Below are positions 1 through 12,103 of a DNA stretch of 64,000 nucleotides, piece after piece. The stretch lies in contig BFEA01000252.1 of NCBI GenBank assembly GCA_003427395.1, positions 619,184 to 683,183 of the forward strand, given 5' to 3'. Position numbers and translations under genes: made by a program. Below the pieces are notes generated by a model. That model was not told the DNA's origin, ran no database searches, and saw only the letters and a list, made by a program, of their open reading frames with translations. Source of the stretch: Chara braunii. Its lineage: Eukaryota > Streptophyta > Charophyceae > Charales > Characeae. Numbering within the stretch: position 1 is the stretch's first letter; the number at the start of each line of letters is the position of its first letter.

Positions 1-493
1 GCTGTTGACACGTCCTGATCCTTGCACCCATCTTTAGTGTTCCAAGGAGGGGGGGTAAGGGAGTCGGAATGCGGGTGCGGGGGGTGGGGGATGTTATCTC
101 GGGAGTATGGGTAAGAAGCTTGCCATCCCTGATACTGTCCCGGGAAGTTCAAGGTACCGGACGGTGCGTGTATGCGCGGGAAGCGATGGCTGCCATAGGG
201 AAAGGAGGCGAGATAATCAGGATAGAGAGTGGAAAAGGTACGAAGCACGGTCACGTGGAATTGCTCGTGGTCTGTACACACAGGGATAGTTCCGGTGATT
301 GTGCAGTAAACTTCGATCACATGCGATCCCGCCATGCGGTGATGAAAAAAAGGATGTGAAGGCAAAGGAAGGAAAAGACGCACTGAGTAGTGGGGTGCGG
401 GTCTATTTTGGCGGCGAGGGAGGTGGTGTAGAATTGGTAGAAGAGGGAGGACGGGAAAGGATTCTGGGGAAAGACGAGTGGGGTGTGAGGTAA

Positions 494-920
494 TCAAGGG
501 GACGACGGGATAATGACCGGGGACGTGGCCCGATGCCCCGCATCGGCACGTGCTGAAACTGAGGGATGGGGGGAAGGGGACGGGGATCGACTCTGTTGCC
601 TCCGTGTCTGCGCGCTTGAATCCTCTGCGGCACAACGCTCATCTTTCTCTGTCAGTGGCTCCGGATCTCTGGTCGGATCGTCTAGAATCGGCGAATCAGT
701 CCCCGCCGCTTGCTCCAATGTCCTCTTTCCCTCCGCGATTTTTGCCCGGCGTCGCTCGGCTTCAGCAGGGTCCTCTTCCTGTGTCCCCTCTTGTCCCGCC
801 CCTTCTTCCTCGTTCTCGTCCTCTTCCTCCTCTTCACTTATCGCCCCCGACTCATGCTCACTATGCTCGTTGTAATACTCGTCCTCTTCGGGGGTGTCTT
901 CCGATTCGTCTCCCTCTTCC

Positions 921-959
<39 letters not shown>

Positions 960-1400
960 GAGGTCGGCTCCCCTCGACCCAAGAAGAGAAGGTCAATTAT
1001 CGCCGCGGGATTTAGGTAGTTACCGTGTGACGGGTAACCACGGTTGTCCCAATCGCCTTCCAAGCACGCCGACCATTGTAGATACGGCGTCAGGTTGCGC
1101 GAGAGAATATGTGGCACCAAGATCTCGTCTCAATGCGAGACGATGTCGATTGGCAAATCGTCCAGCAGTTGCGTTAGGAGGATCAAGAGTTTCCCCACGA
1201 TCGGCTGTCGATGTCCTGCCTCCACCGATCCGAAGACGAATCCCAACAAATCTCCTTCCACCCCCGTTCTCCACTCTTGAAGAATGAGCAATTCCACGTC
1301 CTCGTTCGCGGCGGGGTGCTTGCTGTCTCTGGTCCACTTCAGCCTGATCTCGACTCAGCACAGAGATAGAGTCTCGTAAGTTTGCCACCACCCTTGCCAC
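494..1400 (-). pseudogene. Acidic accessory ORF downstream of integrase, element 1
   Basis: Two overlapping minus-strand frames (1400-1020 and 1120-494) appear to be one reading frame split by a frameshift near 1290. The second part (208 codons) contains the phrase QWSACLEGDWDN, then a run of about 15 glutamates, more Glu/Asp-rich sequence, and a basic Ser/Pro-rich tail. I recognise no enzymatic domain. It follows the integrase in the same orientation, so it is most simply an extra ORF of the retrotransposon, perhaps nucleic-acid or histone binding. It could also be a captured host fragment. The E-run is encoded by a TTC/TCC microsatellite on the + strand at about 897-960. Confidence 0.45.
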
Positions 1401-1409
1401 TGTTCAAGC

Positions 1410-1993
1410 TTAATGAAAGGGACCGTCAGTGGTTGTACTCGGAAAGAGAGACGGGGATGGAGCGCTGACTGCCAAAAGGCAGGGAAGGCAGAGGGGAGGC
1501 TGAAGGTGGAGAACCTGTGATAGTTCATTGAGGACGCGAGAAGACGGTGAGTGCAGGGAGAGATACGGCGGGATTTTGTCGGAGAGTGCCGATGCCGTCC
1601 AGGTCAATAGTGTTAGTATTGACAACGTTATCCCCTCGCTGCGCAAGCAGCTGACTCCAGGAACTCGCCAACTCCCCCCCCCAATCTGGCAGCGAGACGA
1701 GGATGTTCGGATGCGCCCGCGGGTCCACCGTAGTGATATCTCCGCTAAAGGAGACAATTGTTGAGATGTGGCTGGTCCCTGGCGTCGAGAGCCGTAGAAA
1801 GGCCGATGCTTAGGCCAACACCTGTGCCTTGCTGTTGGGTATCACGAATCGGAACGCTGCCCGTGCTGAAAAACTGGGCAAATCGGATGACGTCCGGGCT
1901 GACACGAGGATGATGAACTTGTTTGATCACCGAGATGTGTCCGCGTGGCGCTAACATCCGCTCATTGAGTACTTGTTCCGTGGAAAAACTCAT
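1410..1993 (-). pseudogene. Retroelement ORF remnants between integrase and acidic ORF
   Basis: Short minus-strand frames at 1993-1745 (82 codons, opening MSFSTEQVLNERMLAPRGH) and 1757-1410 read on from the integrase region. The first looks like the start of a second ORF with intact local composition; the rest is frameshifted. No domain is recognisable. I assign them to element 1 from position and orientation only. Confidence 0.3.
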
Positions 1994-2116
1994 GGCGAAG
2001 AGGAGGGAAAAGATGGAGGGAGAGAGGAATGAGACTGGGGGACGTCACTTTCCCACACCCAGCTGGAGAGGTAGGAGAGGAAACAGAGAGAGGGCGGAGA
2101 TAGGACACGTGGCGGA

Positions 2117-3457
2117 CTATGGGCCTAACATTTCGGGAGCGAGGCGCACGGTGTTCACTGCGTTAGGTCCGAGCTTGATCACTCGTAAGCACCCAAAGAA
2201 TCGTGGTGCTAGTTTCCCTTGACGAACACATTTCCTTACCTGCACCAAGTCCCCTAATTTATACTGGGGTCGGGGACCCGCGTTCCCGTTCCGGACCTCA
2301 TAGCTTCGGACCTGTCGGCCATGGGCCATTTTCGTCATACGCTGTCTTTTCCTGGCCAACCGGGGGAGGGCCCTTTTAATCAAATCCAAATGACGTTGGG
2401 CCTTGTCCTTAACCGTCGCTCTAGTGGCCCTTCAGGGAAGGGTCGTTTCATCATTTAGGCTCGGTATCGAGACGCAAGCTAGGTAGTTGGTCCGTAGTTG
2501 AAATGGCGAAAGTCCCGTAGATTCATGCGGGGTCCCTCGGTGTACAGCCAAGATATGATCCACAATATCAGGCCACAGTCGCGTGTCCTTAGCCACGATA
2601 TTCCGTCGGAGTGCCGTTTTGATGACCCGATTAGCATTTTTTACGAGACCGTTCGATTGAGACATATGAGGGGCGGTATTATGAATGGATACTCCATGTA
2701 TGACTATATTTTTCACGACTTTCCCTCGGAACTCTGCTCCATTGTCCGTAAGTATTTCCTCTGTATCCTGATGCATCCCGAGGAAACGGTTGACACACCA
2801 CGCTATTTCCGCCATCTGTCAAGTCCGACATGAGTAGGCCTCGATCCATTTTGAAAAGTGATCGACAAAAACGAAAAGCATTGAATATTCACAGCTATTC
2901 GGTCCAGGGGGCACAACAATATCCGTTGTATCCATGCTAACCCTTTGAAACGGTCGTTGGACTTCAGTGGGCACTATCGACCTAGACGGCTGAATCGGCG
3001 CCTTGTCAACGGCGCAGACCTGGCAATTTCGGACGATGAATTTAACAGCGTCGCGAATGTTCGACCAATACCACTCGTTTTTATCGATTGCGGCTTCCGT
3101 AATTCTGACAGGAAAATGGGCGGCGGTTTCCTCGTGTGCAAACTTAACCCAGTCATACCTCATGAACGGATGCGGGACAAACACCAAAATCCCGCTACCA
3201 TCCGTTTTTCGTTTTTCTAAGCGTCCTTTGTTCCATCGATAATCCCGAGCCCGTTCATTGGCCCGCCTCCGATCCTCCTTTATGAAGTCCCGGAAGGGGT
3301 TCCCGACTACAGTGGTTATTAAAACGACATTTGTCCACACTTCGGCCCTTCTAAACCTACGGGTCTTTTCTAAACCCTCTGACGTGACTTCCACGAAGCG
3401 GGCCTCCATAGGAATTTTGTCGGATCGACACAAGGGACATAACCAAGCCTTGTCCAC
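2117..3457 (-). pseudogene. Integrase, Ty3/gypsy element 1 (broken)
   Basis: Three minus-strand frames make up one integrase. The frame 3457-2819 has the N-terminal zinc-binding region, ending with the pair CQVCAVDKAP, and the first catalytic Asp in the phrase SMDTTDIVVPPG, followed by FVFVDHFSKWIEAY. The frame 2815-2432 has the second Asp in LTDNGAEFRGK and the SQSNGLVKNANRVIK stretch, where the usual catalytic Glu appears replaced (Val-Lys follows Gly-Leu). The frame 2389-2117 carries the C-terminal GPRPQYKLGDLVQVRK motif. The frame breaks and the missing Glu show that it is dead. Confidence 0.8.
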
Positions 3458-3519
3458 GTTCCGATATTGAATGCAGGCACCATGGGCCCTAGAAACGCAA
3501 TGCTGAGAATCTACTCACT

Positions 3520-3678
3520 CGACATACCCTTCCCCACTAGGACGCATAGGGATCGAATAAACCCTCGAAATTGCTTTGCAAAAATAGCAAAATTTATCGA
3601 CATACCCTTCCCCACTAGGACGCATAGGGACCGAATAAACCCTCGAAATTGCTTCGCAAAAATAGCAAAATTTATCGA
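3520..3678. repeat. 78-bp tandem duplication (about 2 copies)
   Basis: The segment starting cgacatacccttcccc at 3520 is repeated from 3598 with two or three substitutions. The period of 78 bp is a multiple of three, so it duplicates 26 codons in all frames. It lies between the RNase H and integrase regions of element 1. Confidence 0.85.
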
Positions 3679-3881
3679 GCAGGGAGAGAAGAGATGAAGG
3701 AGGGGGAAGAAAGAGGGCCTTCGGAAGTACCTTCGTGCCCCGACGCCATTGCAACCGCCAATCACTTCTTAACAGGCCGAGGAAGGATGGCCACCTGTCC
3801 GTACGAGGGCTCGTTGTTTGGCTCTGGCTCTTTCCACGGCGTAGTCTCGTCACCCTTGGCTACCTTGTTGGTCCGGTGTAA

Positions 3882-5429
3882 TCATGTCAGTCCGTCAGCG
3901 TTGCCGTGTTTCTCTGTCTTCCGATAGGCGATATCAAAATCGTATTCTTGCAGTCGCACAGCCCAACTCCCAATCATGCCCATGTAGTTAGTAAGCTTCT
4001 TGAGAGCCAGCAAGGGCTCATGGTCCATGACGAGGAGGAATTTATGTCTGTATAGATACGGATGGAAATGTTGGATTCCCCACGCAACAGCGTAACATTC
4101 ACCTTGCGGAGCCGAATCGTTTCTCCTCTCATCTGGCACCGTTCGCGAAGCTTACTCGATGACGTGTTCTCGACCGTCGTTCTCCTTTTGAGCTAAAATA
4201 GCGGAGATCGCTTCAGGCTGCCAGTCCATAATGAGGATGAACTGCTTTTCCGGATCGGGCCGAATTAAGATAGGTGTCGTAGCCAAAGCCTCCTTCAAGG
4301 TGCCAAAGTCCTGCTTACATTCCGCATCCCAGTTCAGTGGCTGGTCCTTCCACAAAAGATTCGTCAGGGGTCGTGCGATAGCAGCAAAACCCTTGATAAA
4401 TCGACGGTAGTACGAGGCCAGTCCCAGAAAGGCCCGAACTTGCATTTGTGTGGTAGGCGTGGGGGCTTCGCGGACGACCGCGACTTTTCTCGAATCCGGT
4501 TGTAAGTTTCCTCGCGTCACCACGTACCCCAAAAACGAAATTTTGGAAAGGAAAAACTCACTATTTTCCAATGCAATCTTGAAACCAGCGTCCTTCAATG
4601 CTCCAAGTGTCCATACAATGTGTTGAGCATGTCCGTGGAACGATTCCGAGTAGACCAGGATATCGTCCATATACACAATGACGCATAAATTAATCATGTC
4701 TTGCGTCAGCCTGGTCTTGTTCACAAAATTCTGAAATGTGACATTCATCGGTTTTTGGAACGTGGCTGGTGCATTGCAAATCCCCATCGGGCAACGAATT
4801 CACTGCCAGGTACCCTCAAATAACTCAAAGGTCGCCTTTGGCCGATCCTCCTCCTTCACCAGAATATGATGAAAACCATGACGAATATCGAACTTGCTGA
4901 AATAATTAGCACAGCCAATCGCATCCAGCAAATCATCAATCCGGGGAAGGGGATACACATCATTGATCGTAATATCATTCAATTTCCAATAATCAATGCA
5001 ACTGTGAATCGACCCGTTTTTCTTTGGAACTAACACTACAGGAAACGACCAGGGTCCAGTTGCGGGTTCAATCCACCCGTTAGTTTCAAATTCTCGAATT
5101 TTCTCTAACGCGATCTTCCGTCCTGCTAGCGAGTATCGATATGGTTTGCAATGGATCGGCGGATGAGTTTCAGTCTGAATTTCATGTTGCATTACTACAG
5201 ACAGCCCGATGTCTGTATCTGTGACACTAATCGCCCCTTGATATTCGGTGAGTATATCGGCAATCAGTCGGTGAATCTCATTCGGTACATACTGTGGTAC
5301 GTGCAATTCGTACAGTTGTCCATGTACGGTAAGTGCCACGTACTTCGTGCTTGCCCGATTACTGTTTTCCTTCGGGGGAGCAGAAATGAAGGAGTTATCC
5401 GATCGCCAGGAAAATCCGGTAGCAATCAT
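3882..5429 (-). pseudogene. Reverse transcriptase and RNase H, element 1 (broken)
   Basis: The frame 5429-4800 has the RT fingers: VVLVPKKNGSIHSCIDYW, then KLNDITINDVYPLPRIDDLL and FSKFDIRHGFHHI. The frame 4787-4152 begins GICNAPATFQ and contains the catalytic VYMDDILVYSE box, the FLGYVVTRGNLQPD thumb motif and the GLASYYRRFIKGF connection. The frame 4139-3882 has the late RNase H phrase MDHEPLLALKK and ends NADGLT. The breaks at about 4790 and 4145 prevent translation as one protein. The order and motifs are those of Ty3/gypsy pol. Confidence 0.9.
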
Positions 5430-5935
5430 TTGTGCATCTTCTTCTCAGATGGCCATGTGAGGTCACGCCACCACTGTCGTCCGACCAGTATGCCGGTCTT
5501 TCAGGAATTTTAATTCCGAGTTCGTGCATCATGGGATCATCACGCTAAGGGGGTTCCGAAGCTTCACTTTGGGCCTCTAAACGTAACAATCTCACCTCCT
5601 TTTTCGGAGTCGGTAATGAACGAGGCAACCCCGTAATGTCGCAGAACGCCCTCTTTTCTCGATATCTCGAGAGAAGTGGGGTGGTCGCTTCATATAGGGT
5701 TCGAGGGGTTTCCAAAGAATCAATCATCCGGGATACCTGTACAAGTGGTTCTCCAAAGATGAGTGCTCAGGTCCGTTGCAGATTCTTTTCAGTGAGGACG
5801 AACGTTTTAGTTGTCTTCTGTCGAATGGGGTAGCGGATCGAGCAGTGCACTATATTTTGGATCACGGGGTCCGTGTTATCCTCACTATCAGAGGAGTTGT
5901 CGGTCGGTTGAGGTTTCCTTTCTCTCGCCTCTTTC
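5430..5935 (-). other. Pol spacer between protease and RT, element 1
   Basis: Only short broken frames are present (for example 5727-5545). Position shows that this is the linker between protease and RT of the retrotransposon. No separate gene is visible. Confidence 0.5.
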
Positions 5936-6375
5936 TCAAGGCTCGACTATTTCCACGTGATCACGCGAAGAAAACTCCTGATTTCGGGCAGGGGTCTTAA
6001 CGTGGTTCGGAGAGTTAATCTCATTGGGACAACCTGTATTTCGAAGAATGACAGATCGTCTTTCAAAGTCCAAGTTAGCTCGTAATGCCGTGAGGGGTGG
6101 TAACCCTAGGATGACATCGTAGGTGCTTACATTTAATACTACCGCATCCCCTAAAGCATAAACCCTCCTTAGTCTGAAAGCCACATTCGTCATTCTCCTC
6201 ACTGCTTTGATCTTTTCTTCGTCCGTTGAGACAAGATGATCACCTTCCGCCAACGTAATTAGATCTTTCTTTCTCCCAACCCGTTCCACGACCCTTAATG
6301 AGATAGCCAGGACTGCCGCTCCCGAATCAAGGATAGCGTTATACGAAATTCCCCAAACTTCGACGTCACACTCTG
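5936..6375 (-). pseudogene. Retropepsin-like aspartic protease, element 1
   Basis: Near 6310-6340 the minus strand encodes LDSGAAVLAISL, the D-S-G active-site motif of retroviral-type proteases. The frame 6289-5936 continues with the flap and with the hydrophobic YDVILGLPPLTAL phrase, which corresponds to the ILG motif that closes the active site. The position between gag and RT is the expected one. The frame is interrupted from gag near 6380. Confidence 0.75.
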
Positions 6376-6382
6376 CGGATTT

Positions 6383-7933
6383 TTACGGGATGGTTTTAAT
6401 CCGTAGATAATGGTCATCTTCTTTTATTATTCCCAACTGTATCGGATTCGACGTGTTAGGAGTAGTGGGTTTTTCCTCGATAACCGGGGATTTACCCTTC
6501 TGGGTAGTTAGCTTGGCGAGAGCAAATCTTTTCTTGTTTGCTTTGCAATACTGCAACATGCGTTCGTTGGCTTGTTCGGATATGGACAGCAAGTGCCCTA
6601 TGGGTAACGGGATCCGGTGGTCCAAGGCTCGAACAATGTCCAAAACGTCGATTTCCCCAATGATAAAGCTGGGACCACCTGTCTCCATCTCTTCTGAGGA
6701 CGGTCTCCATTCAACCACTTCTTTTCGTTCTTTTGCCAGCCGGATTGTCCCAATCATCCCTAGTCCCGGATATCCCAAGGCAACGTGTTGGTCAAGTGGG
6801 ATAAGTTCCGTTGCTTCCTCAACAGGGGCTATCGTACTTCCTCCATTTTCAATTTCCTCTGGCATCGTTCCCACTCTCCCTGGCCCATTTGCCACAGGTG
6901 CAGCAGCCACCGGGGCCGCTCTGACTCGTGGTTGTGCGGGTCGGTGAGGGCAGTCTCGAGCTATGTGGCCTGACTGATCGCACGTGTAACAGACACTCAA
7001 GTTAGTTGCGGCTCCGCCCATAGCCTGGGCAGCGGGGACCGTTGCTTGCTCAATGGGTGCAACTCTGACATCGATAGGGCGCATCGATCTCATCAGAGAT
7101 TCTATTCGGGCATTGTGTTCACGCTGTTCCTTCTTGCTTTTTTGCATCAGACCGACTAACGTGCGGGTTAGTTCGAGTACCGCAGTACTTTCGTTTGTCC
7201 TATTCGAAATTTCGTGGGAAGGCGTCGGGGTCGCTAAAATCGGTATAGACGTTCCCACAATTGCATCTGGTAGGGACTTTTTGGTCGGGATCTGCTCAAG
7301 ATAGGTGACGGGGCATGAAATGAAGCCCATGTTTTCGAACTTGTTATGAAGTGCTGCCAACTCAGCCCTTGCTCGGGCCAGTTCCGAAAAATTTCCTTCT
7401 CTGGGAAAATCTTTTCCTTCTAGGAAACTGCCAGCGAATTTTCGCTCCATTGCTTCGGCTGCGGTCATAATCTGTTGTAATGTGTGGTTGATAGGGGATA
7501 ATTGTTTTCGCAGTTTCGCCCTTATGGCCCTACTACAAAGCCCATCAATAAACAAATCTCTTTCAACTTCTTTTCCACGTTGGGTTTTGACAAACATCCG
7601 GTAAAAGCTGTTTCGATATTCGGTGACCGACTCAAACGGTTTCTGAAGTCAATCGTTGATTATAAAGAGCGCTTGTTCCGAATGAATGTAATCAAATTGA
7701 TTTAGGAAATCCCGTTCAAAGGTCGGGAGATCTACCCAAACGTAAGTGTTAAACCAGTGGTGAGCGTCCCCTCCTAATCGAGGGGGGATATTAATCTGTG
7801 CTTCGTTGTTATCATATTGTTGTGCGCACAATGTGGCCAACCACGCTCCTGCCAAATGGTGCGCATGATCGAAAAGATAAAGATCTGGTGGAGCCGAGAG
7901 AAAATTAACAGCAGTCGTATTTTTCATCACCAC
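6383..7933 (-). pseudogene. Gag polyprotein (capsid and zinc knuckle), element 1
   Basis: The frame 7597-6383 (404 codons) contains a CCHC zinc knuckle, CYTCDQSGHIARDCPHRP, at about residue 200, preceded by a coil-forming region and followed by a linker to the protease. The frame 7933-7649 carries the N-terminal capsid half, including the phrase WFNTYVWVDLPTFERDFLNQF typical of plant Ty3 gag. A frameshift near 7600-7650 separates them. The gag start lies further upstream, beyond the foldback insertion. Confidence 0.8.
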
Positions 7934-7939
7934 TTCAGG

Positions 7940-8335
7940 ACACCCTTCTCCACTTCAGGATGCAACCTGCCTAGACAAGTGGTTTTCAGGGTCTTCGGAC
8001 CTTTCACCACTTCAAGACCATTCAGGTCTGAAAATCGTCAATGGTCTTGAAGTGGTGAAAGCTCCAAAGACCCTGAAAACCACATGTTTAGGCAGACTGC
8101 ATCCTCAAGTGGTGAAGGGTGGTTTTCACGGTCTTCAGACCTTTCACCACTTCAGGACCATTCAGGATTTTCAGACTGCCCAAAACTCTCACTTGACCAT
8201 TTCAGGACACCCTTTACCACTTCAGGATGCAGCCTGCCTAAATAGGTGTTTTTCAGGGTCTTCGGACCTTTCACCACTTCATGACTATTCAGGATTTTAA
8301 GACTGCCAAAAACTCTCACTTCATAATTTTCATTC
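7940..8335. repeat. Foldback (inverted repeat) inserted in gag of element 1
   Basis: The stretch at about 7957-8023 is the near-perfect reverse complement of about 8041-8108, with a spacer of less than 20 nt. A third copy, in the orientation of the first, follows at about 8206-8285. Key words are gatgcaacctgcctag and its complement, and cctttcaccacttcaagac. The block separates the first gag exon-like piece (8545-8348) from the rest of gag, so it is a later insertion or local amplification. The transcript would form a hairpin stem of about 67 bp. Confidence 0.75.
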
Positions 8336-8347
8336 CTGAATTTTCAG

Positions 8348-8545
8348 CTAACCGATAACCGCTTGTGGTGGAGCCATGGGTGCTCGATGCCACGGAGCCG
8401 GGTCAGGTGCAGGATCCGGATGCTGGTTTTGGTTCGCCGTTGGACGAACATTCATAGGGACCGCTCGCCGAGCAGCCGATCTGCTCCTTCTTACCACGAG
8501 ATCGCGTCGCGACGCGTTCCATTGTCTGGGTCGCCCTCTGTTCAC
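8348..8545 (-). pseudogene. Gag N-terminal segment, element 1
   Basis: A 65-codon minus-strand frame, basic and proline-rich (RRSRSAARR, then DPAPDPAPWHRAPMAPP), starts about 60 bp downstream of the primer-binding site. This is where Ty3 gag begins. It is cut from the capsid frame by the foldback at about 7940-8335. Confidence 0.5.
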
Positions 8546-8602
8546 TAGGTCGCTCTAAGCGAAGTACTTCCTTCTACTAATCCGTCAGCCTCTCATGTGT
8601 CG

Positions 8603-8616
8603 GCTCTGATACCAAC
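8603..8616 (-). promoter_or_regulatory. Primer-binding site (initiator Met tRNA), element 1
   Basis: The minus strand reads ttggtatcagagcc. It contains TGGTATCAGAGC, which is complementary to the 3' end of plant initiator methionine tRNA and is the usual primer site of plant Ty3/gypsy and copia elements. It fixes the 5' end of element 1 and implies that the 5' LTR is immediately to its right. Confidence 0.85.
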
Positions 8617-11100
8617 CTCACGCCCAGCACGACTTTCTGATCGGAGTGGGATGGGGGCCCGGAAGTGGGAAAAAAGGGGGTGTGCCAAGGATTTTATGAA
8701 AGTGGGGGTGGAGTCCCAGGACAGAACTGAGATCTCCTATGGCAAGTTTCAAGGGTAAAAATGCAAGAGGGCAAGTCCGGGCCGTGCGCGGCGTTTCAGA
8801 GTTCATGTGCGAATAGACTGCCTCTCAGACTAAAGAAGCAAAAACTGCAGATGTCGTGCCGCATAAGGCAGATGACATGTGCAGTGTATCCCAGGGATAA
8901 GAGTCCTGACGTAATCACGTTGTTAACAGATCCAGACACTCTTGCATTCTCGAACAGAATCCCCCACAACATTGCCCCTGTCGTCGATCTCAAACATGTT
9001 TCGTATGCCTTAGGCCCAAGAGATGGGAATCACCATCTCCTCTGGTTTCGCCTCTGCGGTCGGTCGTGGACCTGATGGACAGGGTGCACGCTATGGGTAT
9101 CGCACTGTCTGATCAGCTGCTGTCGTCGATCGCTGCAAACTTTAGAATCAGACGACGAGGGTCTCAATCGGAGGTTGCGTGCCCGTCGTTCAGACTCCGT
9201 TCGGGTTCGGCGGACGAACCCTGAGGCTCGGTACTTGTTGTCTCGCTGGCACTCAGAACAAGGGGTTCGAGGCCAATAGGGAGCGATAGCGCGCCACGGT
9301 GAGGTAGTGGAAGGGCAGCACCACACAATACAGTGGACAGTGAGTTATTAGGACGACAACCCCAGGTTCGGAGACAACGTGGCTCGTGTGGGACTCGGGG
9401 AATTGGGCTGTGTAAGGAACAATATCCAATGCCCTTCCTATATCCCAATCGCACACACGTTCGTCTCCTCGTTGGTAAGGAAATCTAGGAGGATTGGAGC
9501 GGGGCTGAGCGATGAAGTACGTGTTCTTCCGTTCCCAATATTCCTGATATTCAGGGTCTCGCAAACTTTCTCGGTCTGTGATGCGAAACATCATGTCAAT
9601 CCAGCGTAAACGCCGTCATGGCCCGCGCACAGATCCTGCAGACACGTGTGTAGGCACCGTCCCTTTCGGTCGGGCTTGCACGTGCGTGCACAAGATCTAC
9701 TTACGGCTATGTGAGGGGCTGACTCTGGATTAGCAGGAGTGGGCGCAAGCGATGGTCGATCAGAAGATACGATCTGAATTAGCTTAATTCAAATTTCGTC
9801 ACTTTTTGGTACCTATCATCATTGCCTTCCCTTTTCCTAAGGCGCCTGTCTTGTCCGTGCGCGACCCCTCAGTCCCTCCCGAACAGTCAATCGCTAACAA
9901 CCAATCATGGGTCCGTACAATCACGACTTCCACGTACACATATCTGCTCTACCATTATGTGCGAATCCGAAGGATCCGCCGGAACGACACACAATCCCAA
10001 GTTTTCATCCGCGCATTCATTAAGACAACAAAATTCCCATCGGACTCATTCATGTTTAGCGAGGGTGAGGAATCGTCAAGCGTACGTATCTTAGATCGAA
10101 AGGAAAGACAACATGCATTCAAACAGAAATCCCCGATCTTGCAAAAATTAAGAATGAACATCACACCGCAAACAGAGAGTGAGGAAGTACAAACATTCAT
10201 CGGACTGTCAAACATGCAAGATCTAATAGAGCAGGGAATAAACGATGACACACACCAAAATTCAAAAAAATTCACAAGGAAAATCCGAAGTTGTCACAAC
10301 AAAATTGACCTAGGCGAAAATTCAAAATTTATACAAGAAGGTTGGAAGAAGAAGAAACAAAAGGAAAAGACACCATCCCAATCTGTCTCCACTCCCTCTC
10401 TCTCTCTCTCTCCACGTCACCTCCTATGCGGGCCGTCCGTCGCCGCGCACCAACACGGAGTCGTCACCCCGCTTAGCCCAAGAAGGCTCGTCAGGTTCGC
10501 CCGTGCGCCACAATCCGTCGTGGCCCACACGTCAACCCTGCTTACTTGGCGCCATCGCCCGACCCAATCTACTCACCTGCCAACTTACTCGTTAGCCGAT
10601 CCTCACTGACCGCGCTAACCTTCCAAGACAACTAATCTCGCTTGCGGAATTTATAGCGTGCATGCTTGCGCGAGGGATATGAAATTAACCCTAAGTGATG
10701 AGAAAGAGAAGAGAGGAAGTGCCTACGTCAGCATGTCCAGTCCGCGGCGCGAGGGAGGGAGCCACTCTTTGCGCATCGATCCGGGCATGCAAACGTGGGA
10801 ACCACTTAGAACAAAGGAAGAGAGTGTGCATGCGAAGATGAGGCCGGAAAGGAGGAAACACAAGGGCCATCAAGAACAAGAAAATTACAGTTGCGATTGC
10901 GCCCGCCAAAAACTACAGTTACACACAAGATTAAGGCGCGGATGGAAATAAGAGCCCAGACCCTGTCGAGGTACGGCGCGTGCGAACAAGAAGCGTTGTG
11001 TAGCCAAATTGCGAGGCGCCTAAATTCCTAGTCTAAATCCTAATTGCAAAAGGAAATTCTGAAAGAAAAACAATTCTGAGAGCCCGCGAGGGCTCGAAAT
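8617..11100. other. No recognised gene; probable 5' LTR of element 1 and flank
   Basis: By position this begins with the 5' LTR of element 1, but I found no TG/CA boundary or second copy to define it. Several frames are open, including one of 267 codons at 9806-10609 (+). None has a recognisable domain, and their composition changes abruptly along the frame. A short CT run is at about 10393-10413. Confidence 0.4.
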
Positions 11101-12103
11101 CAGTTGAAAATTGAAAAAAAAAAATATTCTCGCGCGATGATCGCACCAAAATCCCCAGTGCCCACAACAGAATAAGAAAGAAAGAACTATGGTACAGTTA
11201 TTCTTTGCCCTCGCTAAGGCGCGGTCACTCAATTGTCGGCGCGAGACTTTCCCGCCGCCGGCCCAACAAATTCCACCAAAAACGAAAAAGAAGTGAGGGC
11301 ATCCATGCAACTTGCTCGCCCGACCCGTTTGCCCATCGCTCACCCCTTCGACCTGTCGTATTCTCCCCGACCAGCTTCGCGCAGAAAATCGCGAGGTTTC
11401 AAAAAGTGGTTCGTCACAGTGTGTTGGAAAGTGTTGGTCTTAGACACTACTGCTATTCGATCGGGAATGGGGGGCGGTGAAAAGGGAGGTGCAACTGCTG
11501 GCAAAATGATCAGTCCTTGGGTTACCCGGACCCCCACCGGCATCCCCACCCCATCTCTGACTACCGATGTTGGGGCGGGGGGCAACATGCAATCCCTTCA
11601 TTGTGAGGTCGCTATGTTTGCAGGGGGGCCGTCTATACAGCCTTAGGAGTAGTGGTACGTAGGTAGTGAAAGGCAAAAAGAATTTGAGAGGAAAAAAGAG
11701 AGAGAAAACAGTTCCTAATAAAAAAGACAAGGTTAAAAAAACAAAGAGCAACAGGATCTGATCACCTCGAGTGACATTGAGCAGAGACTGCTGATGTTCA
11801 TAGGGGGAGGGGACCGGAGGGGAGGCACAGTGACTGGACCATCGAAGAAGCTGGGTCCTGATGCTACCGGCTGACTCGTGGCCGGTATCGCCCACCTGCT
11901 GGTGGGTGCAGCTCCCGCATGTTCCCTCGTTGGAGGGTCGAGTACGGATGTGGCTGCTGCGGGGTTCCCCGTAATACTATAATGACAACAAAAAAACGGC
12001 CTGAAAGGCTGTCCTGTCTGGATTCCACAGGTAATTGAGTTGGTTGGGCTTATATATATATCGTCACAAATAGATATATATATATAATAATAATAATAAA
12101 AAA
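11101..12103. other. No recognised gene; low-complexity AT tract near the end
   Basis: I see no domain-bearing frame on either strand. An A-rich run is at 11113-11126, and TATA/ATA microsatellite sequence lies at about 12050-12103, directly against the MITE that starts at 12104. Confidence 0.5.

Larger units (their letters stand above)
494..8616 (-). mobile_element. Decayed Ty3/gypsy LTR retrotransposon (element 1)
   Basis: Read right to left, the region shows a primer-binding site (8603-8616), gag with a zinc knuckle, an aspartic protease, reverse transcriptase, RNase H and integrase. This order (integrase after RT/RNase H) is that of Ty3/gypsy. An acidic open frame follows the integrase. 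Every domain is broken by stops or frameshifts, so the copy is inactive. The 5' LTR should lie just above 8616 but I could not delimit it. A matching 3' LTR was not found and may lie left of the window. A foldback sequence interrupts gag and a 78-bp tandem duplication lies between RNase H and integrase. Confidence 0.85.

Noticed and set aside
1-480. Possible 3' LTR of element 1
   Set aside because: I found no matching sequence right of 8616 and no TG/CA boundaries, so it was not annotated.
9806-10609. Open frame of 267 codons on the + strand
   Set aside because: No recognisable domain. The composition changes from mixed to Arg/Ser/Thr-rich, and the position fits the expected LTR of element 1. 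Kept as unannotated sequence.
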